Source: Nocardioides eburneiflavus (GTDB taxonomy: Bacteria; Actinomycetota; Actinomycetes; Propionibacteriales; Nocardioidaceae). Taken from it: DNA of 64,000 bases. Made by a program: the position numbers and the translations under genes. Positions within the stretch are counted from its first letter, which is position 1, and every line of letters begins with the position of its first letter. The DNA is taken from assembly GCF_004785795.1 (NCBI RefSeq), contig NZ_SRRO01000001.1, positions 4,898,001-4,962,000 of the forward strand, in the 5' to 3' direction. This document shows positions 9,406 to 18,844 of the stretch, in pieces. Under the pieces are notes generated by a model that was not told the DNA's origin, ran no database searches, and saw only the letters and a list, made by a program, of their open reading frames with translations.

Positions 9406-10959
9406 TTGTCCGTGCTGAGACACCTGTCCGTGGCGACCGCGCTCGCCGTGGCGTCGTCGACTGTCCTGCTGGCACCCGCCTCCGGGCGCCCGTCCGCCGC
9501 GCCGCAGGCGCCCGACAACAGCGCCGCCGCCGTCGGCTGGCCGCCGGCTCCGACGACCCAGATCGTCATCGACACCGGCGGTGTCGCGGTGGGCCGCGAG
9601 GACTACGTCCCCGGCACCGTGACCATCGACGGCGTCACCCACGTCACCGAGGTCCGCGGGCGCGGCAACTCCACGTGGAGCTGGCCCAAGAAGCCCTACA
9701 AGCTCAAGCTGGAGGAGGACGCCGCGCTCATCGGCTCGCGGCCCTTCGACGAGTGGGTGCTGCTCGCCGGCTACGGCGACCGCAGCGGCCTGCGCACGGC
9801 GGCCGCTTTCGCCGTGGCTGCGCAGACGCGGCTGGCCTGGACCCCGCGCTTCCGCTTCGTCGAGGTCGTCCTGAACGGCCAGGTGCAGGGCCTCTACATG
9901 CTCACCGAGCAGGTCGAGCAGGGGAAGGGTCGCGTCGACCTGCCCGACGACGGCTACCTCCTGGAGATGAACAAGCGCTACCTCAGGGACGGCGAGCCGG
10001 GGTTCCGCACCGGCAACGGCACGGCCGTCGCCTTCAAGGACCCCGACGAGATCACCAAGCGGCAGCGCCGCGAGGTGCGGGGCGCCGTGCGGCGCTTCGA
10101 GAAGGTCCTCTACGGCAAGTCGTTCGCCCACCCCACCCGCGGCTACGCCAAGTACGTCAACGTCAAGCGCATCATCGACTGGTACGTCGTCGAGGAGCTG
10201 TTCTCCAACCAGGACTCCAACTTCCAGTCCAGCGTCAACTTCAGCTGGGTCCCCGGCAAGAAGTTCGTCTTCGGTCCGGTCTGGGACTTCGACCTGAGCG
10301 CCGGGACGCGGTGGCGCGACTACGGACCGCCGGACGTGTGGCACACCCGCGAGGGACGTCACTGGGTCGCCCGGATGCTCGAGGACCCCGCGTTCTCGGC
10401 GCGGGTCAAGAGCCGGTGGGCGCGACTGCGTCCCGCCGTGCGCGAGGTGGTCTCCCAGCTGCCCGCGGCAGCAGCGACGCTCGCCCCGGCCGCGCAGGCC
10501 GACTGGCGCCAGTGGCACGAGTCGGGCGACCTCGAGTGGACCCACCACGCGAAGACCCTCGACGGCGAGGTCGCCTACCTCGGCGAGTGGCTCACCAAGC
10601 GCATCGAGTGGCTGAGCAAGAACGAGGTGCGCCTCGGCGGCACCCGGCAGTCGACCGAGGAGCGCGAGCGCACCGTGTGGGTGCCCGTGCAGCTGCAGTC
10701 CCCCGCCACCACGTCGGTGCAGGTCTCCTGGAGCCTCCAGGCCGGCAGCGCGACGCCCGGCGTGGACTACGTCGACGAGCAGGGGCAGGTGACCTTCGCA
10801 CCGGGCCAGAAGGAGCGCGACGTGCCGGTGCGGATCCTCGACGACACCGAGACGGAGCGGCGCGAGACCCTGCGCGTGCTGCTGACCGGGTCGTCCAGGG
10901 AGCTCGTCATCGGCTCCCCGAACGTCGCCACGGTGGCGATCCGGGGCAATCGCCGCTGA
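9406..10959 (+). CDS. Secreted CotH-family protein with C-terminal Calx-beta domain
   Basis: About 517 residues. A signal peptide (LSVATALAVASSTVLLAPASG) leads into a CotH domain: VRGRGNSTWSWPKKPYKLKL, RFVEVVLNGQVQGLYMLTEQ, a LLEMNKRYL segment and FGPVWDFDLSAG with the conserved Asp residues. CotH proteins are atypical protein kinases known from spore coats and also found in non-spore-formers. After residue 410 comes a Calx-beta-like domain (TTSVQVSWSLQAGSATPGVD, then VTFAPGQKERDVPVRILDD). GGAGG at 9396-9400 supports the TTG at 9406 as start. Secretion plus Calx-beta suggests a surface or matrix role. Confidence 0.85.
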   Translation: MSVLRHLSVATALAVASSTVLLAPASGRPSAAPQAPDNSAAAVGWPPAPTTQIVIDTGGVAVGREDYVPGTVTIDGVTHVTEVRGRGNSTWSWPKKPYKLKLEEDAALIGSRPFDEWVLLAGYGDRSGLRTAAAFAVAAQTRLAWTPRFRFVEVVLNGQVQGLYMLTEQVEQGKGRVDLPDDGYLLEMNKRYLRDGEPGFRTGNGTAVAFKDPDEITKRQRREVRGAVRRFEKVLYGKSFAHPTRGYAKYVNVKRIIDWYVVEELFSNQDSNFQSSVNFSWVPGKKFVFGPVWDFDLSAGTRWRDYGPPDVWHTREGRHWVARMLEDPAFSARVKSRWARLRPAVREVVSQLPAAAATLAPAAQADWRQWHESGDLEWTHHAKTLDGEVAYLGEWLTKRIEWLSKNEVRLGGTRQSTEERERTVWVPVQLQSPATTSVQVSWSLQAGSATPGVDYVDEQGQVTFAPGQKERDVPVRILDDTETERRETLRVLLTGSSRELVIGSPNVATVAIRGNRR

Positions 10960-10989
10960 TCCCCGGCCCGGTGGTCCGTCGCCCGGTGA

Positions 10990-11619
10990 TCACCGTCGCC
11001 TGACCGCGGCGGCCTCACCGGGCAGGGGCCAGGGGTTGAACCGGCAGCCGCCGGTGCCCTTGGACTGCTGCATCATCACCGGCGCCCTGCCCCTTCCGCC
11101 GCACGACGCGTGCCCGAGGCCGAGCCAGTGCCCGGTCTCGTGGTTGACGACCAGGTGGCGGTAGTCGCGCAGCGACCGGCCGGCCGCGTTCCACGCAGGT
11201 GATGCGTGCGCCCACCGCAGCTGGTTGATCACGACGTGGCGCCCGACCCGGCACGACCACTGCACGGAGCAGCCGGCCGCGAAGGACGGCAACGTCCCGG
11301 CGGCGGCGAGCACGAGCGTGAAGTCCCCGCCCCGGCGTACGCGGCGGAACTGCACCCCACCCGCCCGCCAGCCGCGCGGGTCCTCGAAGGTCTCCTGCGC
11401 CTGGCGCCGGAACACCTTCAGCGAGGCCGTGATCCGGCCCCGGGTGGTGACCGAGTAGGTGACGCGGCGGCGCACCGGCACGGCGTACGCCTCGGCGGTC
11501 TGCTCCGTCGCGCCCGGCGTACGCCGGTCGCGCGCCTCGGCCTCGAAGGCTGCCGCGGACGGGGCGAACAGGGTGAGGGCGAGCGCGACCGCGACGAAGG
11601 CGCGGGCGGGCCGGGTCAT
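10990..11619 (-). CDS. DUF3152 secreted zinc metalloprotease-like protein
   Basis: A 209-residue protein with a signal peptide (FVAVALALTLFAPSAAA). The zinc motif HETGHWLGLGH is at residues 160-170, preceded by VINQLRWAHA and followed by PVMMQQSKG, where the Met may form a Met-turn. Cysteines around 117-123 and after the zinc site could form disulfides. This matches actinobacterial DUF3152 proteins, whose substrate is not established. It converges on the CotH gene. Confidence 0.85.
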   Translation of the reverse strand: MTRPARAFVAVALALTLFAPSAAAFEAEARDRRTPGATEQTAEAYAVPVRRRVTYSVTTRGRITASLKVFRRQAQETFEDPRGWRAGGVQFRRVRRGGDFTLVLAAAGTLPSFAAGCSVQWSCRVGRHVVINQLRWAHASPAWNAAGRSLRDYRHLVVNHETGHWLGLGHASCGGRGRAPVMMQQSKGTGGCRFNPWPLPGEAAAVRRR

Positions 11620-11659
11620 GCCGGGAGCCTACGCCCGGTGCGGCGGTAGGGTCCGGGCC

Positions 11660-11980
11660 GTGCTCGAACGACCTGAGATCGTCTGCCTCTGCGGCTCGAT
11701 GCGCTTCGCCGAGGAGATGCGCGCGGCGAACCGTGACCTGACCTTCGCCGGTGTCATCGTCGTCGCGCCGGGCGAGGCGGACGAGGGGGACGAGGGGGCG
11801 GGCGAGGTGGTGACCGCCGAGCAGAAGGCCGCACTGGACGCACTGCACCTGGCCAAGATCGACCTGGCTGACCGCGTCCTGGTGGTGAACCCCGGCGGGT
11901 ACGTCGGCGAGTCCACGAGGCGGGAGATCGCCCACGCCCGGGCAGCCGGCAAGCCGGTGTCGTTCACCGATCCCGTCTGA
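11660..11980 (+). CDS. Small deoxyribosyltransferase-like protein, function unknown
   Basis: A 106-residue protein starting at GTG 11660. It opens with VCLCGSMRF, has LHLAKIDLADRVLVVNPGGY and ends with GESTRREIAHARAAGKPV. This pattern resembles the nucleoside 2-deoxyribosyltransferase-like fold, where the Glu after the glycine-rich turn is catalytic. Similar short proteins occur in phages and actinobacteria without an assigned role. The gene starts 40 bp from the divergent DUF3152 gene. Confidence 0.65.
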   Translation: MLERPEIVCLCGSMRFAEEMRAANRDLTFAGVIVVAPGEADEGDEGAGEVVTAEQKAALDALHLAKIDLADRVLVVNPGGYVGESTRREIAHARAAGKPVSFTDPV

Positions 11981-12047
11981 CACACCGGAGTGGTCCGAGC
12001 GCGCCGGTGGCCCCGCTCGTGAGTGCTGAGCAGGGTGTGGGGCGGGG

Positions 12048-13499
12048 TCATCGTCGGCGGGGTCGTGGGATGCCAGGTGGGGCTGCCACATCCGGTGGTT
12101 CTGGTGGCTCGAGGTTGGTGGTGCCGGTGTGGTCGCGGCGGTAGCGGTGGCCGTGCGGTGAGGTCCACTCGAACACTCCGGGCGCGACCATGGCGTATCG
12201 CCAGGGTGAGTGGGTCTTGAGGCGGTGGTGGAACCGGCACAGGCAGGCCAGGTTGCTCGTGGTCGTCGGGCCGGGTTGCGGTCGGCCCTCGGCGTGGGCG
12301 TCGTCGTCCCACGGGATGATGTGGTCGCTGTCGCAGCGCCGTGCCGGGCGGGAGCAGAACGGGAACACGCAGGTGCGATCTCTCAGGATCACGTGTTCGC
12401 GGATCGTTGCCGGGACCTTCCGCGTCTGCGCGGTCAGCGTGGTGTTGAGGTCGATGACGGGCTTGATGGTGACCTCGGTGCGGGTGTCGGCGCACCAGGA
12501 CTGGACCTGCTCGAGCAGGACCAGGCGCTGGCCGTTCTCCATGCGGCCGGTGGGCCCGAACACGGTGGTGTCGCCGGAGAAGGAGGCGTCGACGTGGGCG
12601 TGGATCACGACCGCGCGGGCGGCGGGCAGGTGCGACTCGTCGGCGTCGCCGCCGCCAGCGCCGGTGTCCTCCAGGTCGGCGCCGCCGCCGGCGAGATCCA
12701 GAGCAGTCTGGGTCCGGGCGAGGTCACCGAGCGCCTTGGCCCGTCGGGCGTCGAGCGGCAGCAGCGACCCGAGGGCCTGCTGCTCCTTGGCCTTGTGGGC
12801 GAGGGCGCGGTCGAGGTCGAGGGCGTCGGCGATGTCGACCTCGGCCTCGATCCGCAGGGTGCCGGCGTAGTGCACGTCCTCGGTGTCGACGGTGACGTGG
12901 CGGGGGTCGACGTGCAGGTAGCCGTCCTCGGGGTCCTGCGCGGGGTCGGCGGTCGCGAGGTCGTAGCGCCTGATGGTCTCGGCGACGAGGCGGTCGAGCT
13001 GCGCGGACCCGACCCGCCCGGCGACGGCGGCGACCTGCGCGTCGACGAACCCGGCCGCCTCACGAGTCAACGCGGGTGAGGAGTGGATCGTGGTGTCCGC
13101 GATCGCCCGGGCCCGCCACGCGGGCACCTGCCCGGCGTGGACCTGTGCCCAGAGCCGGGGGAGGCGGTGGCGCAGCTCGAGGGCGTGGCCGATGAGCTTC
13201 TTCGCCGCGGTCGTGGTGATGCCGAGGGTGGTGCCGAGCTCGGCGCAACAGAACTCCGCCACCAGCGGAGCACCCTCCCCGGCGATGGGCTCCTCGTGCT
13301 GCGACCCCGACACCGTGAACGACGCTGCCGTGTGGATCGACTCCGGCGGGTGCAGGTCCGCCCACCGGGCGGCGAGAGCGAGCTGGCGGGCAGCCTCGGA
13401 GTTCTCGACGTCACGGGAGGCCTTGATCGTGGCGAGCAGGTCGGCGGGTGAGAGGTCGTCCGCGACCCCTCGTGCCCCGGCTGCCAGCGTCTCGATCAT
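12048..13499 (-). CDS. DUF222/HNH endonuclease-domain protein (13E12 repeat family)
   Basis: A 483-residue protein. Residues 1-330 are the helical DUF222 region (AEFCCAELGTTLGITTTAAK, LPRLWAQVHAGQVPAWRARA). The C-terminus, roughly residues 375-430, is an intact HNH nuclease: RDRTCVFPFCSRPARRCDSD, then HIIPWDD and LACLCRFHHRLKTH. The family is abundant in actinobacteria and some M. tuberculosis members are LexA-controlled. The start codon lies inside an SOS-box-like palindrome (13492-13507). An open frame continues upstream through cysM antisense but is not coding. Confidence 0.93.
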   Translation of the reverse strand: MIETLAAGARGVADDLSPADLLATIKASRDVENSEAARQLALAARWADLHPPESIHTAASFTVSGSQHEEPIAGEGAPLVAEFCCAELGTTLGITTTAAKKLIGHALELRHRLPRLWAQVHAGQVPAWRARAIADTTIHSSPALTREAAGFVDAQVAAVAGRVGSAQLDRLVAETIRRYDLATADPAQDPEDGYLHVDPRHVTVDTEDVHYAGTLRIEAEVDIADALDLDRALAHKAKEQQALGSLLPLDARRAKALGDLARTQTALDLAGGGADLEDTGAGGGDADESHLPAARAVVIHAHVDASFSGDTTVFGPTGRMENGQRLVLLEQVQSWCADTRTEVTIKPVIDLNTTLTAQTRKVPATIREHVILRDRTCVFPFCSRPARRCDSDHIIPWDDDAHAEGRPQPGPTTTSNLACLCRFHHRLKTHSPWRYAMVAPGVFEWTSPHGHRYRRDHTGTTNLEPPEPPDVAAPPGIPRPRRR

Positions 13500-13507
13500 G
13501 TGCTCGA
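13492..13507 (-). promoter_or_regulatory. SOS-box-like palindrome over the DUF222 start codon
   Basis: On the minus strand TCGAGCACATGATCGA matches 10 of 12 defined bases of the actinobacterial SOS box TCGAAC-N4-GTTCGA. The ATG of the gene lies inside it. The second DUF222 gene has a site in the same position (42693-42708). Confidence 0.6.
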
Positions 13508-13573
13508 TTGTAGTCGTCGGGTCCGACAGTTGGCCATGGCTGTGGACGGTTCGTGGCCCACGAGGTTGAACGT

Positions 13574-13655
13574 GGTTTCGAGGCTCGCGGAGTTCATCCT
13601 GAGGAGCCGAGGGACGAGGCGTCTCGAAGGGCTCGCACCTCGACCACCGACGACA
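13574..13655. repeat. Composite REP-like intergenic element
   Basis: The stretch between the DUF222 start and the cysM stop contains TGGTTTCGAGGCTCGC, then an inner segment with GCGTCTCGAAGG, then GCTCGCACCTCGACCACCG. The outer parts are roughly inverted to one another, as in interspersed palindromes common in this group. A related GGTTTCGAGACGCG motif occurs at 61544-61557. No gene is visible. Confidence 0.45.
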
Positions 13656-13681
13656 ACCGCCGAGAAGAGGGGCGTCCCTCC

Positions 13682-14641
<960 letters not shown>

Positions 14642-14914
14642 TCAGCCTCCGGCGACGGCAGGCAGGACGACGACCTGGTCGCCGTCGGAGAGCTCGGCGT
14701 CGAGGCCGCCGATGAAGCGGACGTCCTCGTCGTTGATGTAGACGTTGACGAACCGCCGCAGGTCGCCGTCGTCGATCAGGCGGTCCTTGATGCCGGGGTG
14801 GTTGCCCTCGAGGTCGTCGATCAGCTCGGACAGCTTGCCGCCCGTGCCGTCGACGGCCTTGGCGCCGTCGGTGTAGGTGCGCAGGATGGTGGGGATCCGG
14901 ACCTCGATGGCCAT
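14642..14914 (-). CDS. cysO: CysO sulfur-carrier protein
   Basis: A 90-residue ubiquitin-like MoaD/ThiS-family protein ending in the essential diglycine (LPAVAGG). IPTILRTYT and RFVNVYINDEDVRFIGGL are characteristic of CysO. In the known pathway its C-terminus is converted to a thiocarboxylate, CysM attaches the cysteine skeleton, and Mec releases cysteine. Its start overlaps the mec stop by one base (TGATG), so the two are co-translated. Confidence 0.95.
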   Translation of the reverse strand: MAIEVRIPTILRTYTDGAKAVDGTGGKLSELIDDLEGNHPGIKDRLIDDGDLRRFVNVYINDEDVRFIGGLDAELSDGDQVVVLPAVAGG

Positions 14915-15375
14915 CAGGGGGTGCTCTCTTCCTCGGTCTGCGGGGGCGTGATCGTGACCTCTTCCTCGGTCACGACTCCGTCGATGATTCTGTAGGACCT
15001 GAACTCCACCGGGCCCTCAGTATTCCCCCCGTCCTCGTCGAAGCTGTCCCGTGTGCTGACGAGCACGTAGTGGGCGTTCGGCTCGCTCGCGAGCCCGATG
15101 TCGGTCCGGCTGGGGTAGGCCTCGGTGGCGGTGTGGGAGTGGTAGACGACCACCGGCTCCTCGTCGCGGGCGTCCATGTCCTTGTAGAGCGCGAGCAGCT
15201 CGGTGGAGTCGAACTCGTAGAACGTCGGGCTGCCTGCGGCGTTGACCATCGGGATGAACCGCTCCGGGCGGTCGCTGCCCTCCGGGCCGGCGACGACGCC
15301 GCACGCCTCGTCGGGGTGGTCGCGCCGGGCGTGCGCCACGATGGCGTCGTAGATCTCCTGGTCGATGGTCAGCAC
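14914..15375 (-). CDS. mec: Mec, JAMM-type protease releasing cysteine from CysO
   Basis: A 153-residue MPN/JAMM metalloprotease. The zinc motif is complete: E23 in DEACGVV, then H79-S-H81, seven residues, S89, two residues, D92 (HSHTATEAYPSRTD). In mycobacteria this enzyme hydrolyses CysO-cysteine. The GTG at 15375 gives the family length; the longer open frame upstream runs into the divergent MFS promoter and is not credible. Confidence 0.93.
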   Translation of the reverse strand: MLTIDQEIYDAIVAHARRDHPDEACGVVAGPEGSDRPERFIPMVNAAGSPTFYEFDSTELLALYKDMDARDEEPVVVYHSHTATEAYPSRTDIGLASEPNAHYVLVSTRDSFDEDGGNTEGPVEFRSYRIIDGVVTEEEVTITPPQTEEESTP

Positions 15376-15463
15376 GCCGTCAAGGGTAGGCCGGATATCG
15401 ATGTGACCCGACCACGTCTCAACGCATAGTCTTGACGTCGAGAGACTTGGGGGGATGCAGGAC

Positions 15464-16717
15464 ATGTCGATGACGCGCGCGCACGCGCAGCTCACGCGCC
15501 GGGGCATCCCCGTCGAGCGCGACCTGCGCGTCCTGGCGCTCGGTTCGTTCGCCAACCGGTTCGGCGCCGGGGCGGTCATGACGACCAGCGCGCTCTACTT
15601 CACCCGCCAGGTCGGCTTCTCGGCCGCCGAGGTCGCCCTCGCGCTCGCGGTCGCCGCCGTGGTGGGGATCCTCGTCCAGGTCCCGGCCGGCCAGCTCGGC
15701 GACGGCCACGGCCCGCGCCGGGTGCTGACGGTCTTCATGGTCGGCGCCGCGCTCACGAGTGCGCTGCCCGCACTGGCGCGTACGCCGTGGCAGCTCGCGG
15801 CCCTGCTCGCCCTGCTCACCCTCTTCGAGCGCTCGGCGGGCTCCGTGCAGCAGGGCGTGATCGCGCAGCTCGCGACCGGCGGCCGCGGCGTGCAGTTCAA
15901 GGCGTACCTGCGCGCCGTGACCAACACCGCGATCGGCCTGGGGTCGGTCTTCGGCGGTGCGGCCCTCGTCGTGGACGAGACCTGGGCCTACGTCTCGGTC
16001 TTCGTCCTCAACGCCGTCTTCACCGGTTTCGCCGCGTGGAACACGACCCGGCTGCCCGACCTGCCCGCCTACGTACGCCTCGAGGGCGAGCCGCGGCTCG
16101 CGGTGCTGCGCGACTGGCCCTACGTCGCCGTCGTCGCGCTGACCGGGCTGTTCTCGCTGCACTTCTTCGTGATGGAGCTCGGGCTGGCCCTCTACATCTC
16201 CGAGCGCACGGCCGCCCCGCCGGTGATGGTCGCGGTCCTGCTGGTCGTCAACACCGCGTGCGTCGCGCTCTTCCAGGTACGCCTGTCCCGCCGCGCCGAC
16301 TCGGTCGAGGCCGGCGCACGGGCGCTGGTCCGGGGCGCGGTGTGGATCGCCGCCGGCTTCGCGATCGTGGCACTGGCCGACCGCGGCGACGCGACCTTCG
16401 CGATCGCGGTGCTCGTCGTCGGGTCGCTGGTCCACGTCGTCGGCGAGATGATCGGCTCCGGCGGCCAGTGGGGCCTGCAGATGGGGCTCGCCCCGCACGA
16501 GCGGCAGGGCCAGTACCAGGGCTTCGCCGGCCTCGGCTTCAGCGTCATCGCCGTCATCGGGCCCCCGATCGTGACCCTGCTGTGCGTGGGGATGGGCGAG
16601 ACCGGCTGGCTCGTGCTCGCCGTCCTGATGCTCGCCGTCGCGCTGGTCACGGTGCCGGTCTCCCGGTGGGCGCTCGCCTCTCGTGAGCGCTACGGGGTGC
16701 TCACGCACTCGGGCTGA
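15464..16717 (+). CDS. MFS transporter, probable drug or metabolite exporter
   Basis: About 417 residues with 12 predicted membrane spans. LGSFANRFGAGAVMTTSALY is typical of the first helix of drug-efflux-type MFS proteins, and QLGDGHGPRRVL is the loop 2-3 motif (GxxxDxxGRR-like). The GGGGGG run at 15449-15454 is well placed for the ATG at 15464, while an ATG at 15455 would have no spacer. The substrate is unknown. It is divergent from mec and ends 6 bp before the convergent Nudix-DUF429 gene. Confidence 0.88.
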   Translation: MSMTRAHAQLTRRGIPVERDLRVLALGSFANRFGAGAVMTTSALYFTRQVGFSAAEVALALAVAAVVGILVQVPAGQLGDGHGPRRVLTVFMVGAALTSALPALARTPWQLAALLALLTLFERSAGSVQQGVIAQLATGGRGVQFKAYLRAVTNTAIGLGSVFGGAALVVDETWAYVSVFVLNAVFTGFAAWNTTRLPDLPAYVRLEGEPRLAVLRDWPYVAVVALTGLFSLHFFVMELGLALYISERTAAPPVMVAVLLVVNTACVALFQVRLSRRADSVEAGARALVRGAVWIAAGFAIVALADRGDATFAIAVLVVGSLVHVVGEMIGSGGQWGLQMGLAPHERQGQYQGFAGLGFSVIAVIGPPIVTLLCVGMGETGWLVLAVLMLAVALVTVPVSRWALASRERYGVLTHSG

Positions 16718-16723
16718 GCGGCC

Positions 16724-17932
16724 TCACACCCAGATCGCGGCCGGGATCCCGTCGGAGAACACCTCGGGCTCGCCCGGCAGCGACTCCGACACCCCGAGCG
16801 CGTGGCGTCCGGCCGTCCAGGCCACCGCGCAGGCGTCGAGCAGGTCGTCCTCGCCGAACCCGGACCCGCGGAACCACGGCGGCGCCCCGATGCCGTGCGC
16901 GGCGAGCGCCTCGCGCCGGGCGCGGACGCCGTCGGGGTCCTTCTTGCGGGCCAGCACGGGGGCCTCGGCCATCCGGGCGAAGCTCACCTCGGGGTGCACC
17001 TCGATCACCTCCGCGCCGGGGCCGGAGCGGACCCAGGCGTCGACCTCGAGCACCTTGGCGCCCAGTGCGTACGCCTGGGCGCTGACGCTGGTGCGCCCGT
17101 CGGTCGCGGCGAGGTTGGCCTCGCGCGCCTCGGCGTAGGTCGCCGCCTCGAGCGCGGAGCGCACCGGCGTGGAGAACACCGAGGACGCCTTGCCGACCAG
17201 CACGCGGCGCGCCTCGGCGTCCGCGAGCCGGCCGCCGTCGTCCGGCAGGCCGATGGGGATGTCGACGGCGACCACGTGCACGTCGTGCTGCTCGCGGACC
17301 AGCCCGACCAGGCTCGTGATGTCGGCGGCGACGAAGACCGAGGCGCGCAGCGCGGGGTCGAGGACCACGCCGACCCAGCCTGCCGGGCAGGCGTCGACGC
17401 CGAGCACCGGAGCCGGCGGCCTGAGGACGGGCCGCGGCTCGGCGCCGTCCTGGCCGTCCGGAGTGGCGAACCGCGCCTCGCGCTCGTCGCTCAGTGCTGC
17501 GTCGATGCGGGCGAGCATCACCTCGGACATCGGCGGGAGGCCGTCGACGGGCCACCACCGGACGTCGCTCGACTCGTCGTCGGCGACGCGGGCCTCACCC
17601 TCCAGCCAGGTGCAGGCGAAGGTGAGGTCGAGGTAGGCGGCCCGGTCGCCGTTGGCGTGCACGATCTCCGGGTGGGCGCCGGCCGTGGCGAGCCGGTCGA
17701 CCCGTACGCGTACGCCGGTCTCCTCAGTCACCTCCCGCGCCGCGGCCACTGCGGGTTCCTCGCCGGGGTCGACGATGCCGGTGACCGGGGTCCACTGGCC
17801 ATTGTCGGAGCGCCTCACCAGCAGCACCTGGTCCGCGCGTCGCACGACGGCGGTGACGGCTGGCAGCCAGAGCGGGTGGTCGCTGCCGATCTTCTCCCGG
17901 ATGGCGAGGATGAACTCGGGGACGGGGCTCAC
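16724..17932 (-). CDS. Fusion of a Nudix hydrolase and a DUF429 domain
   Basis: A 402-residue two-domain protein. Residues 1-155 form a Nudix hydrolase with a perfect Nudix box at 52-74 (G-x5-E-x7-REVTEETGV). Residues 177-400 are a DUF429 domain: VLGVDACPAGWVGVVLD, VVAVDIPIGLPD, VHPEVSFARMA and FGEDDLLDACAVAWTA, an RNase H-like acidic pattern. Both halves keep GC-rich third positions, so the fusion is real. The GTG start overlaps the DUF2017 stop as GTGA. The substrate is unknown; a combined nucleotide- and nucleic-acid-related role is speculation. Confidence 0.9.
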   Translation of the reverse strand: MSPVPEFILAIREKIGSDHPLWLPAVTAVVRRADQVLLVRRSDNGQWTPVTGIVDPGEEPAVAAAREVTEETGVRVRVDRLATAGAHPEIVHANGDRAAYLDLTFACTWLEGEARVADDESSDVRWWPVDGLPPMSEVMLARIDAALSDEREARFATPDGQDGAEPRPVLRPPAPVLGVDACPAGWVGVVLDPALRASVFVAADITSLVGLVREQHDVHVVAVDIPIGLPDDGGRLADAEARRVLVGKASSVFSTPVRSALEAATYAEAREANLAATDGRTSVSAQAYALGAKVLEVDAWVRSGPGAEVIEVHPEVSFARMAEAPVLARKKDPDGVRARREALAAHGIGAPPWFRGSGFGEDDLLDACAVAWTAGRHALGVSESLPGEPEVFSDGIPAAIWV

Positions 17933-18519
17933 GCCGTCAGTGCCTCGACGATCGTCTCCTGGAGGTAGCCGACCCACTCGTAGATGTCGTGCGCCTGGGC
18001 GCGCGGGTCGTCGTCGGGCAGCGAGTGCCAGTAGTGCTCGTCGCCGGCCTCGACCCCGAGGCGGGTGGCCAGCGCGAGCCGGATGTCGGTGAAGGCACGC
18101 ATCCACGTCTCCGCCTCGCCGTGGGAGAGCTCGACGTCGATGACCAGGCCGTCCTCGGTCAGCTCGGGCGGCAGCCCGGCCTCCTCGAGGACGTCGATGA
18201 TCGAGCCGGACGCCGCCGCCTTGCCGTCGCGGAGCCCACCCTCGGTGAACCGGCGGAAGTCGGAGGCGGCCTCCTCGTCCTCGGGGTAGGCCGTGGGGAA
18301 CAGGCGTGCCAGGACCGGGTCCTCGGGGATCGTGGTGGCACCGGAGAACTCCGCCATCAGCGCCTCGAACGGATCGGCGGTCGGTGCTGCGGGCTCGGCG
18401 CGCTCGTTGCGCAGCAACTCGACCATCTGCGAGGCCAGGGAGCGCAGGAGGTCGGCCTCGAACCCGGAGAAGGTCGCGATCACGTTCCCGGTCCTGCGGT
18501 GCCGTTCGAAGCCGCTCAC
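17929..18519 (-). CDS. DUF2017 protein
   Basis: A 196-residue soluble protein: VSGFERHRRTGNVIATFSGF, FEADLLRSLASQMVELL, ARLFPTAYPEDEEAASDFRR and IRLALATRLGV are typical of DUF2017, a family found next to clpS in actinobacteria (M. tuberculosis Rv1332). A link to protein degradation is suggested only by that neighbourhood. GTG 18519 follows the clpS stop by one base, and the stop overlaps the Nudix-DUF429 start. Confidence 0.88.
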   Translation of the reverse strand: MSGFERHRRTGNVIATFSGFEADLLRSLASQMVELLRNERAEPAAPTADPFEALMAEFSGATTIPEDPVLARLFPTAYPEDEEAASDFRRFTEGGLRDGKAAASGSIIDVLEEAGLPPELTEDGLVIDVELSHGEAETWMRAFTDIRLALATRLGVEAGDEHYWHSLPDDDPRAQAHDIYEWVGYLQETIVEALTA

Positions 18520-18520
18520 C

Positions 18521-18826
18521 TCAGGATGCCTTCTCCATCGTCGCCCAGAGTCCGTACTCGTGCATCGCCTGGACGTCGCGCTCCATCTCCTCGCGGGTGC
18601 CCGTCGAGACCACCGACCTGCCCTCCTCGTGCACCTCGAGCATGAGCTTCTCGGCCTTGGCCCTGTCGTAGCCGAAGTACTTCTGGAAGACGTAGGACAC
18701 ATAGGACATGAGGTTGACCGGGTCGTCCCACACGAGGGTCACCCACGGCTTGGCCAGGAAGGTGATCTCGTCGGGGGTCTGGGTCGGCTCGACCTCTACG
18801 GGACTGGCGGCTGACACGCCTCCCAT
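18521..18826 (-). CDS. clpS: ATP-dependent Clp protease adaptor ClpS
   Basis: A 101-residue adaptor delivering N-degron substrates to ClpC/Clp[21 protein letters not shown] contains the conserved DDPVN, followed by [20 protein letters not shown]. It heads the clpS-DUF2017-Nudix/DUF429 operon. The divergent pncB begins within 20 bp of its start codon, so both transcripts must have very short leaders. Confidence 0.95.
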   Translation of the reverse strand: MGGVSAASPVEVEPTQTPDEITFLAKPWVTLVWDDPVNLMSYVSYVFQKYFGYDRAKAEKLMLEVHEEGRSVVSTGTREEMERDVQAMHEYGLWATMEKAS

Positions 18827-18844
18827 CGTGGCACAGTGTCGGTC

